Source: Enoplosus armatus (Eukaryota; Chordata; Actinopteri; Centrarchiformes; Enoplosidae). From it: DNA of 64,000 nucleotides. Below are positions 53,917-64,000 of the stretch, in pieces. The notes below the pieces were generated by a model. That model was not told the DNA's origin and did not search any database. It saw only the letters and a program-made list of their open reading frames with translations. Both the position numbers and the translations under genes were made by a program. Numbering within the stretch: the first letter of the stretch is position 1; every line of letters begins with the position of its first letter. Where the stretch lies: positions 12,730,001-12,794,000 of the forward strand of contig NC_092183.1 of NCBI RefSeq assembly GCF_043641665.1, read 5' to 3'.

Positions 53917-56900
53917 CTAGGAGACAGAGAGAGGAGAAATGAGGTCAGTATAAAGGTTTCTCTACACCTCTGATATACAAAGAGAAAAGATTAGAAAATG
54001 TAACGAGAAGAAAATAGTACATTGTGTTATTGTGTAAAGACACTATGAAGCTATAGGCTTGATTTTATAATGGAAAGGTTTGTTCCTGCCATGAAGCCAA
54101 AAACAAAGTAAATCAGATAAACAATGATTCATTCAACTCAAGTTCTTTGCTTTTTGCATATACATCAGATCTTGCCAGCTGAGGGAAATTAATAGATTAC
54201 ATTATAATCTTGTTTTCACAACTGAGCCACCCTGATAGCAATGGCTGATAAAAGGTTCTTCTAAGAGAATAAAGTTTGGGTGTTGGGATAATCTTGTTTT
54301 TCAGCCTTTCCAGATGGAATGACTTACAATAGGATGCTGTTGTAATCTTTTTTGTAAATTCTTCCACACAGACAAGCTTTGAGGAAATGGCACAATTTAA
54401 AATCCAAGTAAATACATATGTGAAGGGGAGGAGGCTCTGTAAGGACTAAAGGTAGCCTCTGTCTTGGTTCCCCCTGTAAGTAAGAGAGAGGCAGCAAAAA
54501 CCTATCAAAGTCATTCTCATATATAAAACGTTTTAGAAATCAAATCTAAAAATTGACAAGCAAATAAATGTACTTTGTGGGGTAGGATGTAAAAATAGTA
54601 GTAATCATGAATAGGAAGATGTTTATGCATCAAGTCCCAGAAATCATACAGTTGTGGGTCCTTCACAATATGGAAGTGGCAGTGTAGAAGAGGAGGAAAA
54701 TGTCCTGAACATATGCTTTCACAAGGTACTTTGGGTGAAGGGTGGGACAGCGGGAAACTATCCTATTTATGAGCCTAATCACATTTCCTGAGTGCTGTAT
54801 TTACTGGTCCAAACCCTCATAAATTCAGCCTGTCCAAGCTTTATGGCAGCCACATAAATGTCCGAGCCGTGTTGTTTAATTCACGTTGTTTAATTTCCTC
54901 CTCCCTTCGCATTAGGAAATGGAAATCTCAGATGCAGAACAGAGGAAATTCTGTGTTTTTCGTCAGTTTACGGCCGCTCGGTCGTCATTCTTCTCTCTCT
55001 CTCTGTTATTCTGACTGCTTCTCTCTCTGATCTTTAGAGGTTCGGCAGTGCTCTTTGGCCATGGGGCTCACCGCAGCTCTGAATTCTCAGTCTTAAGTGA
55101 GATGCTGTGTGACCTTTCAGTTTCTATTACAAAGTAAAGGTTATACTAGTAAAAAAAAAAAGCAAAGACAAACAAACAAACAAAAAAACATATATGTATA
55201 TACAGCGCAAATGGAGGAGTTTATCCTCCAAGAGAGGAAAATAGTGCAGGCGCCCTCTCATTAACAAAAGCAAATGAAATGTGTGTTATATGGATTTGTA
55301 TTTATTCAGGCTAAGGATAGTTAAATAAGCTGTACACAGAAAAATGCTTATATTTGCTTACATACCAACTCAAATACAGAGTTCACTGTACAGTATATGT
55401 GCTGCTCTCTGTTCTCAGAGATCTACTAATATAGATCTATATAAACCTGATGTAGACAAAGTGAAGATGACTGCAGCTTAGCACCATTGCTCAAGTAATA
55501 TACACCAAAGTCTGAGAGACACATGAGTGGATTCAGTTGTAGACCTGTACCTATGTCCTATTAAATACAAAACAGCTTAAACCAGCACACCTTGTAGCTG
55601 CAACAGTTATTAGAAGTGATGACAATAACTTACTTTATTTGCAGCCTGAAAAAAAGCCTCACTTATATAAACTAAAATGACTCCATTAATTCAGTATGAC
55701 ATACATGGTGTGTATATGTTGACAGGCAGCTAAATGCTTTCCCCTCATCAGGACTCTGAAGAAGAATATAATAGAAACCACTACGACTGGCAGAAAAAAG
55801 TTTTCCTATGGACTTAATTCAATTTTCAAAGTGCACAGTCATCAGGAAGTGTCCCACCCATGACCTCTTGATGATCAAAGCACCATGATAAAATATCTGT
55901 AAGCTGGCAGTGAACCTACAACCCAGGGGACAACCCAAGTGAAATATTACTTCAAGCTACCTTCAGAGCCCGGAGAGTGTGTCCTGACTGTATTCAACTA
56001 TTCTAATGCAAGCTGGTTAAGTCAGTTTGCGTAAATGGATTATTTCATATACTCTATTTCCTCTTTATTAGCTTCAGCTAGCCAGTACTAGCCAGTTGGG
56101 AACAGCCACATCTCGCATTTCCTAAAGTTCTCAGCTGGGTTGATTTGATTTGGGGGCTACGATGGCAATACTGCAGCACACAGTAAAGTCTATGTCATAT
56201 CCCGAGATTCCCTGGAAAAATGATGTGATGGCACATATTCATTTGAAAAAAGGCAAGACTGTGGCCATGGTTCAAAAAATGTCCACCATATCACAGCATG
56301 GACACCTAAGCTCATGGAAAAGGTGCAACACCACCAGCAAACAAAGCACATCTAAAGTGGCGTACAGTAAAACAAGCGTCTTGTTAATTGTAATACTTTC
56401 ATTGTAAAAAAAAAGTAACTGAACCTCTCAAGCCTTTTCAAATACTCTTATAATGCTCCTAATTTACTGCTTCATCCCAACTTCTCAGATGAGCAAACTT
56501 TTGACTTAATTGATGAAGTGGATAATGAGTGTATTTTAGAGTGCATGCTTGAAAGTTAGAGAGATTGGAAGAGTGTGTGAGTGTGTGTGTGTGTCAATAC
56601 TGGTGTTTCATCTGTGAAAGATAAGAGAACAGAGAGGAACACACTAAAGTGTTTTGAAACAGCAGATGTCAAATTATGAAACATAGTAAAATATGACCAG
56701 TAAAAAGCTGATTTTAGATCCACTTGAAACTTAATTGGGATTGTTGAGGCTGATGAACAAACAATAGGAGGAAGCAGATGATAGAACTGATTCCAGACAA
56801 GCAATGGAGAAAATAACAGAAAGAGATGTCACAAATATAGAAGAGGGGTACATTGTTTCTGATAGCTAAACAACACAATACAAGGGTCATTAAATATCAG

Positions 56901-57469
56901 CGACTCCTCTGTACAGATGTGTATCAACACTATTCATCCCTCACATCATAATCAAAATCTCTATTCTAATATTTGTTGAAACTCCACTTTTCATGTATTC
57001 AACCATTTACTTTGCTTCTTAGTTCCTTCACTCCTCCAGACTCTGTTAATAAACTACTGTCAGTCAACAAAACACACGAGAACAAACATGTCAACACTAT
57101 TTTAGAAAGTAATTTGAAGTCCACCTCCAATTAACCCGGGGAACCTTCTGCTTTATAACTTGCTTACTTTGGCAGTTTCTACTGCAGAGCTGAAACCAAT
57201 TCCAACATAATGTCTGCTCCAAGATGTATGATGACATCATCCCATAGCATAGTATAATAATACTAATACAGGCCATCACTGGCAGCTTATTAATATTAGT
57301 TGTGAGCTCTTGTGTGATGATGCACTGAAAATAGCTGCAGTCTTTGATGATGCCTGAAGGTTGAAACATGTGAGACTGATGTGTGCTCTGCTGGGCTCAG
57401 ACAAAGAGACCACATGTGGTGGCTATACTGCCACTGCCATCGCATCATTAGCCACAGCTGGTGTAAGAG

Positions 57470-57472
<3 letters not shown>

Positions 57473-57559
<87 letters not shown>

Positions 57560-57568
57560 CGCGTGTGT
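57473..57568 (+). repeat. (GT)n microsatellite ending in GCGTGCGCGTGTG
   Basis: About 41 GT units followed by alternating GC/GT bases, a strictly alternating purine-pyrimidine run that favours Z-DNA. Confidence 0.97.
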
Positions 57569-57838
57569 GAGTGTGAATGGCAGAGGGTGGCTGATTGGAT
57601 CAAGCCAACCCCAGGGGAGAATGTGTATTTGTTATTTTAACTCTCGCCCCCACATCACCTGTCTCTCTCGCTTTATCCACACACTCACACTCACACTCAC
57701 AGAAAACAACACCCATAAACCTTTGGTTTATTGCCATGGTGTAGATATGCAATAATGGCATTATACATGCCTGTGTGGAGATACTTCAAATGTTTGCAGT
57801 GTGTGATCACACATACACACACACACCAGACGCGTTTG

Positions 57839-57840
<2 letters not shown>

Positions 57841-57899
<59 letters not shown>
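57841..57899 (+). repeat. (AC)n microsatellite
   Basis: About 29 perfect AC units, in the opposite sense to the GT array some 270 bp away. Confidence 0.97.
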
Positions 57900-57902
<3 letters not shown>

Positions 57903-60270
57903 GCAGTGCTCTTGCCCTCTGTTTCAACTGTAACAGGATTTCAAAAAGGTTCAAGAAGAGTCCACTCTTTTTTTTCTTCAGACAAAGAAATCAAATGGCT
58001 TTCTTTTCAAAGAGATTCAGGCTTTGTCTGATCAATTACACACTCACTTTGTTCATGTTTTCTATCTGCTTGACTCAGTGACTGAAACATTAATTTGGCT
58101 ACAGGTATATTTCAAACCTTGTGCCCCTGAATACCAGATAAAAGCAGATTTGTATTACTTCAGTTCTTAATAATGTACTTGCTTGTAGTGAAATATACAC
58201 CAGTGTAGTGAGGAGTGATAAATTCAAATATGTAAATACTTCCATATGTTTTCTGACTCACAGCTTAAGGACATGTTCCATCTCTTGCTGTGCAATATCA
58301 AGGCAGCAGAGAAGTGTAATATAATGTATTGCACAATCTATTGAGATATGCATCTTTCTTTGGCAGTGGAACAAAGGCTTGGTCGCATGCTGTGCAAGAT
58401 AAAAGTAGGCCAAGATATAGAGAGATATACTCCCTTTTGTTGCACTGGAGAGCAGCACAAAATGTTTTGAGACGCAAAGCTTTGCCGCATATCTGCTGCT
58501 GAGAGCAGGAACATCATAGTCACACTGTGTCACAAAGAGAAATGCAGTGTAAATCTTGCAAAAGCAAAACAAATGGCAGACCACAGAGCAAGAAGTGAGA
58601 TAACAAAGTAAAGACTATCTATGACAAATGCTAAAATATGACACGCTTTGTAGAGCCACTACAAAGAGTCTCATATGGGAGTTGATAACAGTGCAGAGAT
58701 ACAGGGTCTATGGATAGAATCTGCCGCTGAATCCCAACATTAATTTTTCAAAGTAGCAGCAGGCGCAAACACACAGACACATAATAAGAGTATGAAACGA
58801 AACATAAAATTGACCAGTTACAATAAAATCTGATTCTGCAATCAAAGACAGGCAGGGAAATCAAGCTGTACGGCGTGTGTGTGAGGCTGTGTGTTTGTGT
58901 GTGTGTGTGTGCGTGTCTGTGTGTGCCTGTGAATCACTGAAGTGTTAATATGTTCGTCACTGAGGATAATCTCCTTGATTAGCTATATTATCTGAATCCC
59001 TATAAGAGCACAGATGAGTGGGTTAAAGAGCTCCTGTAGTGATTACTCTACCTATGTGTGGGCGGGGACTGAGTGTGTGTTGTGTGTCCGTCCATGTTTT
59101 AATAATCCCAAACCCCCCCCTCCACACACACACACACACACACACACCACCACCACCCGCTCCAGCAAGCTTCGTCATTTCATTTCATGGAAAGATGGTT
59201 TATTTTTTAAACCAAACTAGTAGTGTATGAAAGTGAATTAGTTCAGACTCGAGCTTGACGTGACAGCCGCTTCAAAAGGAAAATGCTGTTAAAACGTTGT
59301 GCTGTTGGTCGACAGCCTGATTTCCCGAGTAAACATTCATTGAAGTTGAACTTTGCAAACACTGTGCTTGGATTTACATCAGCGCTATGTGTGAATCCAC
59401 TGTCGTATTCACATAAATTAAATGTGGTGGAGAGATTTAAGTGCCACTGTGTGAAAAGCAAGGCAATCTTAACCTCACACCCAGTCCAACACTAACGCAG
59501 GAATTATGCATCTCCTGGCTGCTTTAGGCGAACGTTCACAGGAGTCAGATGTTTTTTTTTTTTTCATCTCCAATTCAACACTTCCTCCCGACCAAAGTTG
59601 AATCAACCAATCAACTTGCTTGACGTGCAGGTCCACATGATGCATAGTTGACATTTGGATGGAGTGCGTGTCAGCTCCTCTGCAAGCCTCTGCGAGAACT
59701 ACAGTTACCCATAACACCTTTCCATGCGTGTATCTTAATAAGATAATTCCAGCTTAAACACTGTCCTCTCCCAACCCTAACACCCTCCTCTACACTTCCT
59801 ACCGGCGCACACACTCAGATACACACACCACCGCCAGATGTGCCACACTCATTATTATTGGCTCTGACTGGCATCTAGAGAGCCATCACCATAATTGGCA
59901 TGCTTGTTTCCATTATCAAACACTCACACATGCACGTATGCTCACACAGACGTATTAACAAAGCTACACACACACACACACACAAAATGCAACATGCCAA
60001 CCCAGTCCTCAAGGGCCCGGTCAGTCCAGTCAGCAGAAAATAAGCCGGCAGAGAGATAAACAAGAAAGGAGAGAGAAGGACATTAAAGCAGGAGGACAAG
60101 AAACAAAAGGACAGAGAGCGCAGATGAGAGAGGGTCAGAGGAAGACGCATGGGTGGAGGGGATGGAGGAATTAAGAAAAAAGATAATAGTGGAGTGACTG
60201 AAAAGCTGGAGAAACAGAGCAGGTGGGAGACAACATATTGAGAAACACAGACAGAGCGAGGGAGAGAAGG

Positions 60271-60278
<8 letters not shown>

Positions 60279-60316
<38 letters not shown>
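60279..60316 (+). repeat. (GA)n microsatellite
   Basis: About nineteen GA units within a broader purine-rich stretch (60060-60316). Confidence 0.95.
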
Positions 60317-60319
<3 letters not shown>

Positions 60320-60440
60320 GTGTTGGCAGAGCAGACATCTATCTTTCTCTTCTGCTGCCATCAGCTTTCTTGACACAGACCCAGACAATTGGCTATAACT
60401 GTCTGTGTGTGTTTATCAGAGGATAATACCAACAAATACC

Positions 60441-60452
60441 ACACGCACACGC

Positions 60453-60508
<56 letters not shown>
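60441..60508 (+). repeat. (CA)n microsatellite
   Basis: CACGCA units lead into about 25 perfect AC units. Confidence 0.96.
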
Positions 60509-61804
60509 CACCCGCTTCCTGATGTGTAGCTAAGTAGAATAGTAATCAAGCTATTCATTAGTGCAGTAACAAAGGCCATTACTGGCTAATCAACAATCTT
60601 CAAACTCAATCGAGGAAAGCTAATAGAAATTTAATCCAACAGCGCACATGAATATGGTGAAGACCATGCGTGTGAGAGTGTGTGTGTGTGTGTGTGTGTG
60701 CGGGCGTGATATTAGACAAAACAATTAGCTCATTGTGATACGATGAACAAAAGGACTTTGCTGTTTCAAACAATTACAGGAGAGGCACCATCCTGATGAA
60801 AAAAAAAACTGTTTGTCTTAAATTGCTTCCCTCAGCATCAAATAAATGTAGCACTTAAAAATTAAATCAGAGTCTAAATTTACCAAATGAAACTGCCATG
60901 ACACACCAGGAAGTGTCCTTTCATTCCTCATTCATGGTGGTCACCGTGAGTACGTGGGCAGACCTCATGGACCCACGTGACCATGGTGGAAGCTACTGAA
61001 CCCTGCAGTACGGGAAGCGTGCCCAGGTCTAACCTTCACATCATTCAGCCGCTGAACGTCTCTAAAACACATTTTGATCCGACTTCCTAAAATCAAATCA
61101 AATCAGAGATCATTGTGGTTTAGGGGCATTTTGATTTCTAATCCCATCATTAGTACAAAGGATTTAAATACTCAACAACAGCTCTCGAGTGTCAACAGAG
61201 TTGGAACAATTGTTGTTTATGGTAATCCTGGTGTGTTTTTCTGATATGATAACGTTTGTAAACTGGGTTTTCCCTTACTGGACCAGTGCCGTACCACCTA
61301 AGTTACCTAAACTATCTTACATGCATTAATTCTCTATGGAGAGTGATACATACTTTACTATACAGACACCTGAAACTGTTTTTGCTTTGCTTCCCAAGTT
61401 GGGAGCAGAATATGTGCTTTCGTATTCATGGTTGACATTCATATAATGAGAGAATGTGGCAGCTGGTCGCACTGAATTTGTACAATACCATTAAGATATG
61501 TTTCTATCTGTATATACAGCAATAGCAACTCTGCAATCGTATATAGATCCTACTGAAAACATAGAAGTCATAACTTTCACTTTACGTTCTTACGTGATTT
61601 GACAGCTTTCATACCACACGCAGAGATCTATTGTTGTTGCACATCTGTGAATATGGCCTATTCTACAGAATGAAGTACACAATCAGCCCGCTATACATGT
61701 AAGTTTTCTAACATTACCACTGAAGTGCTGTAATTTGCAAGCGCAAAAGTAGCAACCACTGATTTGGAAAAACAAGTCGAAGCAAATGAGATTTCCAGAG
61801 AGCA

Positions 61805-61808
<4 letters not shown>

Positions 61809-61864
<56 letters not shown>
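61809..61864 (+). repeat. (GT)n microsatellite
   Basis: About 28 perfect GT units. Confidence 0.97.
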
Positions 61865-61867
<3 letters not shown>

Positions 61868-62918
61868 TGTGGTTGTGTTCATTCTCCTTCCTCCACACTG
61901 CTGTGACTCTTCTCTTACTCACTTCACTTCTTTGGCATCTCTATACCTGCCAATTTGTAGCTTTCTAACAAATACAAATGGCTGCATTTTGGTGCCAACA
62001 AAACCTCTGGAATAATTGTCCTCTCAACTTCAAGGGCTACACCTCACTCCCACTTCTGCCACAGTGACGCACTCTTCCTCTGGCTGCACTTCCCTGTTAG
62101 TCATCCCTTACTTCATCAAACAAAATGTATGTTCCTTTTTATTCGAGCCATTGGTATACATCCAATAGGATACAAACACAGACGCATTTGCATCACGCTC
62201 TTCAACTTCAAATGTATTTCCAGGAGTGTCCTCTCTGAGAGAAGTTCACCTAAGAACCGAGCAGGAACATCTCAACAGTCTCCAGTTTGGTTGCCGTCAA
62301 AGAACTTGTTCAAAAACATGATTTAAGAATATAATAAGGGAGCAAAAACTACTGACGAGAGGCCGGCTCTCAGACAAAAGTCAGGCCAACAGACATAAGC
62401 AGATACATGAACAAATAACAGGGGGATATTATGCAAAGAGACAGATGGACAATAGAAAATAGAACAAACTGTCTAGACGGACAGAAAGAGACAGAAAAAG
62501 ATATCAAATACAGCCCCAAGAAATTGATTTGTTTCAAGGCAATATTAAAGAACAGTGTCAATGCCCACGCAGTAGTCAGGAACAGTTGTTAATAATAACC
62601 TTGCCACTGAATTACATTGATTGTGTGAGGTGTGATTTTCAGTCGCCTACAGTATATCTGTGCCATTTCACATCCCTGTCTTAATTGGCCATATGTCCTG
62701 GTGTTTCTGTCTGCGTCCTCGCTACACTTGGGAGGTGATTAGGACAATCCTTCTGCCCACTGCTGCTGTGGGGAATTTACTACAGCCACCAACCCCACTA
62801 CAACACAATACATGCCAGGACTGGGCAGACTGGGCAGATCGTGCAGGTCAACATAAGGTCACTGTACACATGCACGCATTTATATATATATGTACTGGCT
62901 GTAAGTGGGTGAAGTGTG

Positions 62919-62919
<1 letters not shown>

Positions 62920-62959
<40 letters not shown>
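62920..62959 (+). repeat. (TG)n microsatellite
   Basis: About nineteen TG units followed by CGCACG. Confidence 0.95.
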
Positions 62960-62961
<2 letters not shown>

Positions 62962-64000
62962 ACGTATGGATGGAGGTCAGTGTGTCTGTGCCTGTGTGTG
63001 TGCATGCCAACATGGGATTTCAGAGGCTCCGACAGCTTAATTAACTAGATCCAGGCGAGTGACATAAAGACCCAATTAACCACACTGACATAACTGGGTC
63101 GCCATCGACAATCATCCCACACTGATGTTCTTAAAGACACCTTTGATAAGAAGCAGTTGGAACTTAAAGTTGCCTGTTTCGGCTTTTTCAAAGATTTTAT
63201 GGCATTTATCTTTTCATAAATCAATTGAGAACACATTTCATCTCAGTGATTTTGCTCCTATACTATTACACAATACATATAAAGATCGACTCAACAAATC
63301 CACAGACAGGCTTGCCCTAAAGGTTACCCTAAAGATTATGCCGTAGCATACGCCCATATAACGTGATACAGTATTTGTGGCTAATATTTGTGATTTGTTT
63401 GTAAAAATTAAGGTGGATTCTGCACGTTTGAAAATGTAGATTGCACTCTGACTTGGTGAGCTTTCCTCAACATTACTGAAGATAAATATGTTAAAGTAAA
63501 AAGAATACTTCCTATAGCATACTCTTTTACTGTATAATTAAAAAGAAGAAAAAATATGTATTTACTACACTGTGTTGTCTACTGAAACCAGAAAGAAAAT
63601 GAATTAAATGTGTGGGCAAGAGCCGCGAATTCTCAGAGGTTGTGTACATGAGACGAACTAGGACTTAGTGTATGCTCTTAAAAGAGTTGTGGACCACTAG
63701 GAATTAAAATGTAGTTGGGCATCTAGGAAGAAGCATGTATGTAAAGGAAAGAATCCCCATTGGGCAGCAGAGTGTGAGGAATAGCAGAGCGCTCTCCAAG
63801 GTGTCCCACACAGACAGAACTGGGACACCGGAGGACACCCAGTTGGACTGGGACAAGCCTACAGAGGCCTATTTATAACCTACTACTCCACTGCACCTTG
63901 GTACACTTCCACTGAATGATGCATGGCACGCACATATGATACATGAGCATTATTTTACTCAGCTGTGACTTGTGCTTGTGAATGTGACTCTAAATATCAT

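Larger units (their letters stand above)
53917..64000 (-). other. unc5c: Upstream unc5c intron (open at the window edge)
   Basis: More than 10 kb without a supported exon on either strand; in particular I find no unc5c Ig1 block (expected cysteine- and tryptophan-rich WCQC..WSS motif). The stretch is AT-rich, with seven or more long CA/GT arrays, mainly after 57470, and a GA repeat at 60279-60316. Confidence 0.75.

Overview
The window is vertebrate nuclear DNA, most likely from a ray-finned (teleost) fish. The signs are short GT-AG exons in long non-coding DNA, many long CA/GT microsatellites, a decayed hAT transposase copy, and two protein genes that match vertebrate orthologues along their whole length. 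The species cannot be named from the sequence.

Two genes lie tail to tail. On the + strand, bmpr1b (BMP receptor type 1B, ALK6) has ten coding exons between 5364 and 10513. Joined, they give a 502-residue receptor, the same length as the human protein, with every splice phase agreeing. A further upstream exon (1958-2095) may encode a signal-peptide segment: it ends in a donor of exactly the phase needed to join the first recognised exon in frame. On the - strand, the 3' part of unc5c (netrin receptor) runs from 53916 down to 16625 in fourteen exons: second Ig domain, two thrombospondin repeats, an optional 19-codon juxtamembrane cassette, transmembrane segment, ZU5, UPA and death domain. The signal peptide, first Ig domain and start of the second Ig domain are not in the window and should lie beyond 64000. 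The convergent BMPR1B-UNC5C order is also that of human chromosome 4q22, so this is an old conserved neighbourhood.

By region: 1-5346 is sequence upstream of, or intronic to, bmpr1b; 5347-10513 is compact bmpr1b coding DNA; 10514 to about 11365 is its 3' UTR with a good poly(A) signal; about 11365-12890 is the inter-gene zone; about 12890-16624 is probably unc5c 3' UTR; 16625-53916 is unc5c exons and introns; 53917-64000 is upstream unc5c intron, very rich in dinucleotide repeats. The unc5c introns hold a broken hAT transposase remnant (22366-23355), a roughly 500-bp element with imperfect inverted ends (about 48345-48845), and several long purine-rich tracts.

The two receptors act in separate pathways: BMP ligand to SMAD1/5/8 phosphorylation, and netrin repulsion or dependence-receptor apoptosis. 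They need not work together; their link here is position. I found no evidence of a wholly new system. The most useful leads are the candidate signal-peptide exon, the cassette exon, the conserved caspase-type motif just inside the unc5c membrane segment, and the two mobile-element remnants.
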